DNA from: Micrasema longulum
Taxonomy: Eukaryota > Arthropoda > Insecta > Trichoptera > Brachycentridae
Direction of reading: 5' to 3'
Length of the DNA stretch: 64,000 nucleotides
Assembly: GCA_022494885.1 (NCBI GenBank)
Contig: JAGVSM010002383.1
Coordinates: forward strand, 1 to 64,000
Made by a program: the position numbers and the translations under genes
The notes under the pieces: generated by a model
What the model was told of the DNA's origin: nothing
Database searches by the model: none
What the model saw: only the letters and a program-made list of their open reading frames with translations
Shown: in pieces, positions 41,701-56,700 of the stretch
How positions within the stretch are numbered: the first letter of the stretch is position 1
Layout of the letters: each line of letters starts with the position of its first letter

Positions 41701-44700
41701 TTATGAATATTTAAACTACAAAACTACATTACATGTAAAGCATGGGGAGACGTGGGTGACTGTCAAAAGTCTTGGTGTACATTTTTTTTTTAATATTCTT
41801 TTATTACATAATTATTTCAATGTATGTATAAAAAAAAAAAAAAAAATGTTTTACTTGTTTTATGATGTTTAAAAGATTAATTTTTCAGATATATATATAA
41901 TATTTTACATCTTTTCCTCCAAAGTTAAATAAGAAATTAACTTTTAAATTGATGAAGTGAACAGATTAAAAATGGTATCCGTTAAAAAATACAGTTTGTG
42001 GCATTGAAAAAAAAGTATTCTTTTTACTTAATTTCAAAATTTAACATTTTTGATTGACTGATACGCTACTACAGAGAAAATTGAGTTGTGTATATCGGAT
42101 GAAAATTTTGACAATTATGTAACTAGACCAAATTGTTTTAAATAACACCCGTCTTTCTTATTTATATTGTTTCTGGGATTAACTTTGAATTCAGAAAATT
42201 ATGCTCATTTCATTTTTATTAATACTTTCATTGACCTTTCTGCAAAATTATATCCCAACAGTTATTCTTTTTTACCGTTGATATAGTTTGATTTCTGTAT
42301 TTTTTTCAGGACTTTATCAGACGCCCGCGACCTGACTATATTTCCAAGCCTGAATGGGACAGGGGCTTTAGAAACCCTTCGTCTGGACCGAGCCTCCATA
42401 GAAGCTGTTCCCCTGACCCTTTGTAAAACCTGCCCGAAACTTAAGACATTGTAAGTTAAATTTTCAAGTATTTACATATCGGTTTCAATGCTGCAAAACA
42501 GAGTTTAGTTTGTATTTTTAGTAACATATACTGAATGATTCACTAAGTTCATGTTTAGGACAAAAACATAAAAACCTATAAAAATAAACATTTTCGTCAC
42601 ATAGTATAGTGTAGATATTTAGTATTTTTTAAATACAAATAATGTTTATCAATATTTTGTTTTATAATGAAAATATTATATTAAACCAACAATGTGTTCA
42701 TATACCACTGATTTTCTCAAATTGAACGGTTTGGGTAGGTAGGGAGAAATTGCCTTAAGCATATGAATATAAACTGTATATGTAAATAAAGTTTTTGAAT
42801 AAATCAATTAATATTTTATTAACGTACTTGTGTATTTTGTATTTGTAACATTTATTGTAAAAAGCAAGAAAAACAATCATATATTTAAAAATACTTGAGA
42901 GGAGCCCTGCCGTCTTTACGATGAGTGCAGTATCGAGCATCTTTGACGACATTTTGTTAAATTCAGGTTCGGAATAACAAAAAGGGGATCTTTATTTTAG
43001 TCTTACTCACGGTATAAATATTCCTTCAGAAACTATGAAATCTAAGAAGCAAAACTGCAGTAACTAGGTTTTCAGTTTATAATAATCTTTAACTTGGTTT
43101 TATTTGTGTTTAATTTATCATTTAAATTTAAATATTAATCTTTATGTGAAAACACAGTCATTCACAATATTATTTTTGGTATGTGTATATATATTTACAT
43201 ATTTATACACACACAATTCTGGGTTTTATCCCAAGGGGGAGTAGGTATATTTTTTTATTTATATCACTACAGAGATGGGTAGAATTTTTGTTTCAAGATT
43301 ATGGATATTCAAGCGTTTACAAGGCTTATGACCTGTCATAGGTTGGGTTCAAGTGGCCACTTTTATGTAGGTTCTACAACATTCCCCATTCCGCTTATTA
43401 GCGAATATCCATATCGGTGACATTTTTGGTTTTTGTATATATGTCATGAAACAAGGAAAGCTTTCGCTAGCGCGTTTGGAGCGCCATCTATGTATTTGAT
43501 ATTGAGGTTAAGTATTAAAGCAAATTACTTTATTTATGTAGCTAAGACTCTATCCGAGTTAAATTAATTACTAGTAATCGCCTGCAGATGACTCTGCAAT
43601 TTATTTTTACTTAATTTTTGACCAGATCTTGTTTTACACAATATTATTTTTGGTATGTGTATATATATTAGTAAAAAAAAGTGGCCACTTGAACCCAACC
43701 TATGACAGGTCATAAGCCCTGTAAACGCTCGAATATCCATAATCTTGAAACAAAAATTCTACCCATCTCTGTAGTGATATAAATAAAAAAGCATAGACAT
43801 TCACTCAGTTTTTTCCTTTCTTTTGATTCATGGCATATAGTAATGACATGCATAGTAATGAAACTACGTAAAAAACAATATTATATTATTTTATGGTACT
43901 GGGTTGTTCTCAAAAACATGTCTTAACTGGGATACTGCACTATTCACACGGAAAGCAGAACCATCGAGTAGAGAAATATCACATGCTATAAACAACGATT
44001 AAATGTATTTAGAATAATGAAGTATTTTCAAAATCAATATGGATGTTGTGGAGAAATGTTTGAATATTTAGTTTTTTTTTTTAATACGTCGCTAGAAAAA
44101 CGCGATATGTTTGACCTTGATAGTTGTGGGGTCGAGATTCGTGACAATGTTCTAAACAAGTTTGAATGGTCGGGAATAAATAAACATGAATCGTGACGTA
44201 TTAGGGGCGTGGCCAATGATATGGCCGTTTTTGCAGGAATCGAAAATTCCAGATTTAATAATATTTTTTATGCTACTTATAATAAGCTATAAATATTTTT
44301 TTATTTGACAGTATTTTATAGACCTTTATTACTTTAAAAATGTTATTAAAAAACCCTGATATTGCAAACACTCATTCAGGGTTCTGGTTCTAATTCACAT
44401 CGCCAGCATCACCATCCCTCTTCCATGCATAGGGCACTGCATTGGTACACCGATGATTTGATTTAACGAACAGAACTGAATATTTCATCCTCCCGAACAC
44501 AGAAAATTTTCATAATAGAATATCATTATTTATTATTTGTTTGAAAAACCTGCCGAATTCGAATCAACACCCAAAAGTGTTCTATATTTTTCTCAACCTT
44601 TATTTCCGCCCCTCGTTTCGGACTGGGATTCCCCTCGTAATTTGTGTTGTAATTAATTTGTTTGTCAGTCTGATGCCAGCGGGGCATGTCCATAGTCCGG

Positions 44701-47700
44701 AGACGCAATCTTCTCCCGGTTTACTCTATTTGTCTCGCTGGGATTGAACCCATATTCCCCCTGACAGATTACGACGGATAACTCGACCCTCCGAAGGCGG
44801 TTGATGGAGAAACGTATCTTTACTTTTATTTTTTTTTTTATTTAAATGTACAATACAGCACTACTGCCAATTACAATGTATGCAAATACGTACGTCGCGC
44901 ACAAAACAATTTTTTAAACTCTTTTCTTATATCTTTTTTGGACGGACATAAGAGTAATGTATTTTGGTTCAATTTGTGATTTACATGTCTGCATCAATTG
45001 TATTAACAATACACTTCGATGGCTACTCAAAACATAAATAAACAACATTGTGCTTATTAAACTTTGGTTTCAATAAAACAAGTAAGCACATTTGTGTCAT
45101 ATTTTCAGTAGCACAAATAGTAAAAGATGGTCTCAGTAATATGAGTAGACTCATTTTTATCATTCATTGAGTAGTACAAATAGTATTAGTTAGTTCTTGA
45201 AGTAAAAGTAGACAAATTTCTGTCCCATCTTTAATGGTTCAAGAAGTATATTTGGAATATTTCTGTTATTTGTACAAATTACTTGAATGTTGTTACACAA
45301 ATGAAATTATCTGTAAATAATAACCCATTTTGCAAAATATGAGTTCTGTGGCTGAATAATATGGAAGTTCAGTGTCTTTTTTGTTTGTTAATAGAATATT
45401 AAACTCAGCCAAAAACAGTTTTTTTTTATTTATAGTATTATCAGCGTTGTGATTTTTTAAAGTTTTGTTTTTCTGAAATAACTCCGCGTGTGACGTCAGA
45501 GGTTGTTCTATGAGAATTCTTCATATCGGTTCGTTTACGGTGACCAAACCGAATATCCTTCAAAGCCCTCATATCATTGGACGGTTCATATGAACCAGTG
45601 GCGTCATTCAAAGTAGTGCGTTTTGGTTTTTATTTTTTGTACATTATTAAGAAATTTTACCTTACAATTTCATGCTCTAATTTTTACGGCGCGCATTTTT
45701 GTATCCAATTTCCCGTAGCGCTGAAGTTCCTCATTGGGTTCATAATAACGTTTTTTTTCCCTCCCGAAAAGTGCACTTTTGCAGTTATGTACGCCCATCA
45801 AAGATATTTATTTATTAATATACACGGCACGCAGTGCCTTTTACCTTAAAAAGATACATATTAAAAATAAGATAAATATTTCAATATAATGTGAAAATCT
45901 TAAAAATTAATAATAAAAGTATTATTTAACATAAATACTATATATATAACACAGCAGTTTTGTATAAAAAACAAATATCGATATAAAAAAATAATTAAAC
46001 AATTTGCGCAAATAAAATTTTAAAAGGAAAATAATTTATATATATATTTTTTTAAAAGGTACAAAATAAAAATTTATTAAATTCAATAAAATTCAACAAT
46101 GTTTGATTATGTCCAAATGCTTGCAGACTGGCTGGGTTTCCTCCCTAGGGAGTTGTTCATATTTAATTTTATTTCAGCAGAGAGGGAAAACATTTTTGAG
46201 ATCCTCTCAAAAGACCTTCTCAAAAATGTTTTCCGTCTCTGTTGAAATAAATTTAAACAATTAAATTCTTGTGTCTCAAAAAAAAAAATAATAATAATGA
46301 AAATTAAAGTAATTTAAAAAATAAGTATACACGTAAATATGGTACACAATAGTACCCATACAAAAGTAAACATAAAAAGCACTTTAATCTAAAAAATGAA
46401 AATTACCGTTCATCATCTTTGAAATGATTGAATAGAGTTGATTTATATAAGCTATACTTTAAGTAAAAAATTGCCGAGAACTTGGAGTCGATTCAAAATA
46501 GCATTATACGAGTAGTATAAGATTAACATAGATTTTTTTAATTGGTTCTAGTGTTGTTAATATATTTTTACTTATTTTTATGTAGTAGATGTAAAAATTC
46601 CGAATAATATAAAATTTATTTAGTGACTAATTACATTATCATGTAATTACAAAAACATGTTTAAAAAAAACAATAGATTATTAAGATTCAACATATAGTC
46701 CATAAATGTATTTATTTTTTTGTTTGAATTCTGTACAAGTTACTTACAATTTGCTTTTTAATTCAATTACTTTTATTATATCCATATAAAATTATTTTTT
46801 CTTTTTTACTATGTAAAGTTTCACTTTTTATTTTGCATGGCAGTATGCTTCTTATTGTTTCTAAATGTATTGTTTATCTTTTAAATTTTTACGCACTATG
46901 TTTGTACTTAACTGTATATTTGTTGTAAATGCCCCTTGGGCGTATTGTAAAATTAAATAAATAAAATAAATAAATAAAATAAACACAATGGTTAACAATG
47001 ACGAATAAGTCAATAATACACATTATGATACATTATTAGAGAGGAAGAGTCTAAAACTGGTAATCCCAGCACGGAAAAGATCCACCTCTCTCGGTAGGCT
47101 GTTCAACAGATACACAACAGGTCGATAGGGAAAAAAAAGTGGTTAAAAACAAAGTTGTTTTTATTTATTTTATTAAAATGAATAAGCACAAAGTTAGTTC
47201 TCCAAACATAAAATTTATTATTTTCTTTATTTATTCATATCAAAACATAAACAAAAATGTTTTTTTTTTACAGAGATTTGAAATCCAACCGCCTCACAAA
47301 AGTACCAGAACTTACCCACTGCAGAGATCTACGTGTTTTGTAAGTCAAAATTTTATTTAATCTTTCACCTAATTTTGTAACAATAGTTTAAAATTGATTT
47401 TATACCCCAAGAGCCTTTTTCGTATTTCGTTATGGTCTTTATTAATTTATGACCACAGACAAATTGCGTATCACAAGAGCTTCTTTCATACAAAATAATA
47501 TTGTGAAGCTCATTGAAAACTCTAAAAAGCTCATTGGCGTATTACGGGTGATGCATTCAAAATGTTAGGTTTTGTCACTAGAGTCACTTAAATGTTTAAA
47601 GATGTAAATACCCTGAAAAAAATTTATAAAGCATTCAGAATTCTGAAATAATTACCAATTCAATAATTATAATGAAGCGAGAATACATTTTATAATGAAC

Positions 47701-50700
47701 TCTTTGGATAATAGACGACTGATTGCTGACTTAATGTTTCTATTGAAGCTTTTAAATGGCATTACTGACTGCCCCAACTTATTGAGTTTAATTAATTGCC
47801 ATGTACCTTTTAAACGTACCAAATTATTTTACTACACCGCACCGATGCATGCACTAATGCAGCAAAAAAATCATGCATTCATAGAATTTGCAACTTGTTT
47901 AAACAAGTTTATTAATAATATTATTGGAGCCAATGCGAGTGATATATTTAACTTGAATAATAATACATTCAAAAGGGAAATCAGCGACAGCATGCAGGCA
48001 TTATCGTCGTTTTTTTAAGAAGTTAGGCTTTTTAAGCTATATTGCCATGAGTGGTTGTTTTTTAGCATGTTTAATCCGAAAAGGGGTATTTTTTTATATA
48101 ATTGTCATTTTAATTTGTAAGTGAATTTTTTTGATCTGCATTCATTATTATTTATTGTAGAAATAAAAAAATGGTAATTATTAGGATCACTGAGATAACT
48201 AAAAGGTAATCTAGTGACAGAGAAATTTAATGAATAGGGTATTTGAACATAGTTTTGCTATCGCTCTCTCGCAGACGCCCCACCGATATTATGCAAAAAA
48301 TACAACTGCACGAGGACTTATTTTACCTAAATAATATTGACAAAATCAACGGTTCGCTATCCCGTTTTTCGCACCTCAAAACTGAGCCGATATCGATGTT
48401 TTTTTACTAAATAGAATGAGTATCAGAATGAAATTTTCCTGGTCGGGTTTTTTTCTGTTTTTCAAAATAATTTATCATTTTTATATATTCCGTACGACCG
48501 AAGACTGCAGATAGAACTGAGCGGTTCTAAGGGTTTTTCGGGCTATGTATAGCGTGTGAGCTCGCCAATATGTGACAGTAAAAATTTTATTGTCTTTGAA
48601 TTTCCTAGAGTTTTAACCATCGAAAAAAAAGAAGATTGCAAATAAAATCAACAGACAATGGAAATTTGATGTGTATTATTTTAATAGATTGTTTATAACA
48701 GAAAAATACATAGAGAAATATGCATTTTTATTTTTTGTAATAAAACAGTCTAGTAAATTCGAATAAATAAAAATACGCTTTATATTAACAATATTAATTA
48801 AAATGCAAAAATAACATTGAATACTTGAAAAATAAATATGACTGAGTGTTACAAACATAATTTAAAAAACGGATAGCGATTAAATGTAAAAACTATCTTT
48901 AGTTTAATTCTTATAGCGATAAATACATAAACATTATAAAACAGGAGTTATACAAATACAAAAATAATATTGTAACTAGGCGGCTACCTACACGGTTAAA
49001 TTTCGAAACACCACGCAATTTTTTATCTCGGCTACGCTATGTAAAATGAAAAAAAATATTTAAATTAATAATTTTATCACGTCATGAAGTCACCCCTGGG
49101 TAGCGCCTGCTAACGTCAATCAACAAAAACATCCTCGTTTTAATTACAATATTTCGGCTACGCCATAAATCTCTTTTTTTAAATAATTTCTCACGTCACA
49201 AAGTCGCCCACTGGGTAGCGCCTGCTAACGTCAATCAACAAAAACATCCTCGTTTTAATTACAATATTTCGGCTACGCCATGAATCTCCTTTTTTAAATA
49301 ATTTCTCACGTCACAAAGTCGCCCCTGGGTAGCGCCTGCTAACGTCAATCAACAAAACATCCTCGTTTTTATAACAGTATTTCGGCTACGCCATGAATTT
49401 CTTATAAAAAATGTCAAAACGTCACAAAGCCACTCTCTGAGTGTTGCTACTGATATCATTTACAAAAACATAATTATTTGTGCTTTTTTCAGGTACGCAA
49501 CATTTTTTTTAAATACACCTACCTAACCGATAAAATACTATTAGTAATTAAACCAAGGTGTGCTTTAAAGTTCCGTATGGCCAAATAATATTATTTATTA
49601 GAATATTATTGACATGTAGTTCAAGCATTGCTGCATTCACGTTGCTTTACTTCTGAGAGCTCAACTGCTATGTTTTTCTATGGTTATGTTAATGTCATCT
49701 GTCATGTATTGGCGAGCTCACAGGCTATACTTACGCCGGTTTTTCGAGTGGTTCTAGATCCTATAAGACACAATTCATCAAAAAAACAAACTTAATATCT
49801 ATAGTACAAAAATAATCACTGCTCTTGTGTGACTATCCATAGAGAAAATACGAGGATAATTTTGTATTTATTTATACGTCAACGGTTCAAAGACCCTTTC
49901 ACAAAAAAATAACAATTTACAGAAATAATCGCAGTAGTGCTCAATAATCATGTTGTACATAGTTTGAAATAATAGAATAATTGAAACTAAAAAAAATAGT
50001 GAACATGTAATACAAAAAAGTAAAAAAAAAAACATCTCTAAATAAAAGGTAACAATAACCACGAGAAAATTGTATGTTCTAAATATAACTATAACACAGT
50101 AAAGTTGAGAATAACTAGATAATGATAATTTCAAAAAAATACAACATTAGTACTTAAAAAAATATAAGTTTTTTGAGCAATAAAATAAATACTAAAAATA
50201 AACTTAAACTAACTAAATAATACCTTTATTTAGTGAAATCATCATCATCAGTTGGTTGGAAGAAGTTGCCATTTGGCAATAAATCCACCAATGTACAATT
50301 TAAATTATGTCTAACATGTTAAAATAAAGAAATAAAAAATCACGTATTCCAGGAAACAAATTAAAATTTAATAATATATTTTTTAATAAATCCATTACTT
50401 TTCTAAAAAATAACGAGTGAGAAGACGTTTTAATTCATGAACAGAATTTATATTAAAAATGTCGAGTATTCGTTCTAATTCATTTCCATACTTATGTATC
50501 CTGGGTATAGGTGGGTGCATTTCAAAGTTGGTCCGTGAATTGTATATAATGGTAAAAATCCAAAATTTGTCTCAAAATATCATTAAAATGCTGAAGACCG
50601 TTGATATAAGAAGAGCCTACCCGTGTATCTAAATTCATTAAAATATTATTAAATAAACTATTGTCTTTACCCTTATGAAAAAAATATTAATTAAAATTTA

Positions 50701-53700
50701 AAAAAATAATATTGTGATAAAATATTTTAATTAAGTAAATATTTGATTATTTTCCGGTTTCGAGACGTACCCGTCTCTTCGTCGGTACTTAAATTACACT
50801 TATATGTGAATCACGATGTGCAAAAAGCGAAATTGACTTTCTTTCCGATAAAAAAAATAAATTATACAGCTCTATTGTACAATTGAAGAAAATCACATGC
50901 ACCGTTGTTATACGATCATTACAAAATATACACAACCTAAATTTATCAGTAAATCTACACAATATAAAAATTACTAATCACTATCCGTAATATAGCCAAT
51001 TGCTCAAAAAATACATAATTTACTTTTCATTGAAAATTATTACATATTTTTAATATAAAAATACAATGATATTCTATGATGTTGTTCATAGGGATTTGAC
51101 GTCTAATAGCATCAGTTCCATAGATGGACAACTGTTTAAGACCCTTAGCCAACTTCACGATCTGCTTCTTCCTCACAATTCCATCCAGGCCATACCCAGG
51201 GAAGCGTTCCAAGGTCTTCACAGACTTCAAGTCCTGTAAGTATAAAAATTATCATTTTATGGTCTGTGACTTGTACATGATTCGGTCAGATGGCAGACGG
51301 GACAATCTGTAATTTTCAAAAACGCTCAGGAGAGCTGAAATACGAATCAATTTTAAATATTTTATCCACGAACAAAAATATTTTAGTGTTGTTTTTCAAT
51401 AATAAATTACTACTCTAAATAATGCTGTCTTTTTCTATCTGTATTTACTGAAACATTTATTAAAACTTTTGAAAACTAAAAAACAGAAAAATTACAGATT
51501 TTGCCATTTGACTGCCAAATTTATTTATTTTATTCATACAAATACATGCATATTACAAAAAACATAATAAAAACGTATCCCAAACTCTATGAGGCCAAGG
51601 CCCTGTGTTGAGTTGGTACACAACATAATGGAAAATGAAAGCATGTACATTATTAAATAAAAGCAACAATAATTTATTTATTTTTTACATAAACAAACAT
51701 ATATTTCAAAGGGCATCTGGACAACTCGCTTAATAGTATATAAATCTATGCAATATCTCGTAGCAGTCTCTTGCAATGGCTTCCTCCCTTAGAAAAAAAT
51801 TAGGCTTCTACATTCTTTCCGAAATGGTTTTCGTTTTGAAGAATTTGATATGTTCATCCAGAACATAGAACACTCTTGGGGCCACAAAAGAGAAAGGCCT
51901 CTGAGCAAACGTCGTACGTGTTTTTGGAATGAAATAATTCAAATAACAGGAAAACCTCGTACGAGCATTCTGCTGGGATCTCCTATTGTAGCCGCATGAC
52001 CAGAAATGTGTCAATGACTCTTTTTAAAAAAATGTCTTATGCCCAGTACTAATCTGGACTATAAGGAAATTTATGTTTTAAAAAATATATATATATGTAT
52101 TAAGCCAAATATGTTAGTATTATAAATGTTTGTAAAAGGCAGATTTGCCGTTTAAGTTAATAAAATAAAATAAAAATAATAATAATTGAAGAAATATGGA
52201 TGTTCAAACATAGGCAAAAATTGTGAATGCTACACAGTGTGTAAAGTAGCCACTTAAACCAGCCAATAACAGGTCATAAGCCCTGTAAATGCCTTGACTT
52301 CTATATTGCCTTATTTAAGGTATTCTCCATCCCTGTCGTAATTTGTTAAAAATAAAAAATAAAAATCCTTATATACTGAAATATATCATTGGCTGGTTTA
52401 AGTGGCCACTTTACACACTTGACAGGTCATAAGCCCTGTAAATGCCTTGACTTCTATATTCCCTTATTTAAGGTATTCTCCATCCCTGATGTAATTTGTT
52501 AATCTTAATGACCCCCGAGGGGGTGAAATCCAGTATTTTGTCTATGAACATTTGGACAAACTCAAATATTGTAATATAGAAATACGTTGATATTTAAATA
52601 ATTTTGAAACTAAAAAGTTGTGATTTGATGAGTTATCAACTTTTGAGTGAGTATTAACAATGAGTTATCAAATTAATACATTATGATATATTATACAGTA
52701 TTAACTAATGTATCTTAACAATAAAGAAAAGAAAAAATACTTATTACGATAGTTAACAATAAAACAGAACATTAAAATAAGTTGATAAAAAATACAGAAT
52801 TAAAACAATTAAGGATGTAATAAATTATTGGATGTAATGAATTTATGAGTTAACATCATACGTAAAATTTTCTCGAAAAGAGATTCGTTTACACATAAAT
52901 CTTAATCATTTGATCATTCATAAATAAATAAATTCAGAAAGTTCATCCCCGTACAGTTCATTTTATGTCTAGTAACTCATTTTATCGGCAAACCAAGATA
53001 TCGGTCATTCTCGGAACATAACTTGGAGAATATTTTTATTGCCTATAATATTTGTGTTTCCCTCCATAAATCTCTGTTCCAGCAATATATTTCCTCCATT
53101 CCAATATAACTCATCATTTCCGAAGTGTTACAAATGCCGGTTGTACAGCCATCTTTGTCCCATCCGGTTCTGTGTCCGGTCATCCGTTCCCGTAACGATA
53201 CATCACTTGCGGATATCCGATTCAGTAATAACAAACCAATTTATTCCGTTATTTTCCGCCGGAAGATATTTATTTGCAGCCTATTAACTAAACGGCATCT
53301 TAATTTTGATGTATCGTAGTCAATATAAATCAAATAAACACATATCTTAATAAGTATAGTCATACTACCCAAATCGCTTTTTTAGAAAAAATAATAAAAC
53401 CAATACTGCGCATGATAAACGTATTGCTTCTCTAAAATATTATGTTTTTTCTTAAGAACTCATTTTGACCATCAAAAATATGTTTTTTTAAAGGGAATAA
53501 CCCGCTAAGCCTCTATTTTAGAGGCTTACGATAGGAAAAAGGGGATATATTAGGTCTATAACTTAAAAACAGGAATTTTACGCTATATTCCTTAAAATAT
53601 AGCTCGATTATGACAATTGTCAGCAAAAGTGCCGACATAACTTTGTAGGAATGTCTACGGAGTGATTTATATTGACACTCTAAAAATCATTCGTATCTTG

Positions 53701-56700
53701 CATGTTATTTTTTTTTTAATACGATGCTTGACATATAAATCAACATAATTATATTAAATCAGCTTTTAAACTTAAAAAAAACGTAAATAAACCTAATTAT
53801 AAACGATGTTCTTACAAGGTTACGTCATTTTGCAAAAATCTTAGACATGTGACAAATTGATCAATGTAAATCGATCGGATAAAAAAATAATTCATTTGTT
53901 GTTCGTGGAAAAAACGTATTTTTTAGTAAATAATTGTCTTAAACACACTATAATAGGCTTGTTTTTGTGTTTTTATATCAATTTTCATAAACAGAGTTTC
54001 ATGTTTGCATGAAAAAACTAATAAAATCGATTTGATCGGTACATGATCAGTGATCAGTAATTCCCCATTGACATTAGTTTGGCAGCTGTCATTTTAATCA
54101 AGCTATATTTTAAGCGCTTTAGATGTCAAGACTTGTGTATGAGCTGTAGCAAATCCAATGATTTGTCAATACATATCTGTCATTTTGTAGCTCTTCAAAT
54201 CAGTCAACGATGTTTGATTTGTTTGAGGGCATCATAATTTTTACAATCATGGAAAATTTTGAAAATTTGCGTAAAAACAGCATTTGCGGGATGTTTTTCT
54301 GGGTTCCTTTTTTGAAAAAAAAAACTGCAGTTGAAAATCATTGTTTGCTCGTGGAATTGTATGGCAAACATACTCTTGCAAAATCACAGTACTTTGAGAC
54401 AAACAAACGGATATCAAAGACAAAGAGCGGCCTGGACAGCCGAAAAAGTTTTAAGATGAAGACCAGAAGGGAGTTGTGTATTATGAGCTTCTAAAACCGG
54501 GTAAATACATTACTGGAGAGCTATACCGACAACAACTGATTCGTATAAGGAGAAAATTGAAGCAAAAACGGCCAGAATGGGAGACCAGACACGACACATT
54601 GATTTTCCAACATGACAACGCTCGGCCACGTGTTGCTCAACCCGTTAAAAACTGTTTGGAAAATAGCGGATGGGAAGTTCTGGCCCACCCGCCATTTAGT
54701 CCAGATCTGGCGCCTTCTGACTTCCATTTGTTTCGATCGATGCAGAATGCACTTTCCAGAACACGCTTTACTTTAGTCCAAGGCATCCTAAATTGGCTCG
54801 ATTCGTCTTTGATTCAAAAGATGATCGTTTTTTTTTGTGATGGCATCCGCAAATTGCCAGAAAGATAGGGAAATGTTGTAACTTCCGACGGACAATACTT
54901 TGAATAATAGAATTCCACAAGATTTTCTTTAATAAACGCTCGAATTTCCTTTAAAAAATCCGGTTTTTAAGTTATTGACTACAATTTACAGCATTTTATA
55001 AAATCACACCCTCCAGCAAGATGTGACTCAGCGCGACCTTACTGACAGTTCGAACCCCTTTAATTTTTACTATAATTTTCTTTACATTTATTGGGACACA
55101 AGTCTCAACTCCTTGGAACAAAGGTCTTGTGTTGAGTTGAGACTTGAGACTAGTATTAAATAAAAATAACACACTTTATTATGTTTAACGTTTCTACCTC
55201 TACAGTGGAGCAAGATGTTTATGTTTACAGGGGGAGTTCGTTTTACAATTTTTATTGCAGTCTTTTTTTTTGTAATTTCTTGAAAATGTATTCTTTAACA
55301 TGAATCCATAAATACATATTGGAAATCATGATTGAGTGGGTTTTGTATGGTTCATAAATTTAACTATGAATTCATTTATGTTTTAAATTTTTAAAATTTG
55401 GTAGGTTTTTTTAATTTTTTTTATATTCCCCGAAGGAACAATGGTTTTGTGTTGTACTTGAGTTACACCTATGCACGCTTAAATCAAAGAGAAATCTTGG
55501 TTTTCGGAAAAATTTACCTTCTTAGATTAAAAACTTGTATTATATAAGGTTTTTTTTAATTAATTTTACTGTATTTAGTCAAAAGTTTTTAAATACCAAA
55601 TTAAATTAATGCATTATAGATTTTTTTAAATTTTATTAACATAAACGGTAAATCTGCCTTTTACAAAAAATTATAAAACCAACATATTTCGCTTAATATT
55701 TTTTTTTTAATAAATATAAATTTCCTTTTCCCCAAGATTTATGAAAAAAATTAAACCTAAAAATCATACAAGATTTATAAAAAAAAAGGAACCTAAAAAT
55801 TATACAACATAATTAGTAGAATGTTAAAACAATTCGAGAATAAATGTTCATAACAAATTAAATAATTAAATATTTAAAAGTAATATAACAAGAAATGCGT
55901 AAGTACTGTTTCATACAGCCGGGCAAAGTGAAACAAAAAAATTGTATATATTACGAAATGTATAAATACATAAATATAATTACCATTCACCATCTTTTAA
56001 AAAGGTTCAAAAGGTTTGTTCTATAGTCCTACACTAAATATATCCGTGCTTTTTTGCCAAATTAATAGAGAATGGAAATTATAATTTATGGCACATTTCC
56101 CATTTTATAATTCCATACTGTAAAATCGTTGTATGCCTATGTAAAATATTTTTTTAAAATTAAAATACATCCCGTTAATATTTTTATTAGTCCAAGAAGT
56201 ATTTATTATGCGATTATTCTTTTTTTCAGGGACATGGAAGATAACAAAATTTCGACCATTCATCCGGATGCGTTTCTGCCTATTTCGAAAATTGAAGATT
56301 TGTAAGTTTTAATTACTTTTTAAGGCCATGTGCTTTAAATAAACGACTAAACAGCATTATAAATTTATTTTTAAATATTTACGATAGACTGGCTAGACCT
56401 CTATATTATCTTTTCTAAAACGTTCTTCATCTCTGTTGTTATATGTAAATATTAACGGCTCCCTGGGGAGTTAAATCCAGTAAAAAATAATTTACCATTC
56501 ATTACAGATTCAAAAAAAATGTTTATAAGCCAGGTAAATGATAAATGCAACTCCCATATATAAAAGTATAATAAAAAATGTCCCTGTCTACAAAAATTTA
56601 GACGAATTAAAAGTATTGTTAATATTATAGATTATTTCCAAAACTTGTTTTTCTGATCTACTGTATTGTATTAAGTTGTCGTTTTAAAAATCCCTGGTAA

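Noticed and set aside
48515..49762. CRISPR array at the 115-bp repeats.
   Set aside because: The units are contiguous 115-bp tandems with no short repeat and unique spacer structure, in a eukaryotic intron.
53039..53319. Overlapping plus and minus frames around 53.1 kb.
   Set aside because: No recognisable motif, no splice or repeat context, and overlapping frames on both strands suggest chance.
54521..54727. Minus frame of 68 codons.
   Set aside because: Antisense to the mariner catalytic region at 54476-54868.
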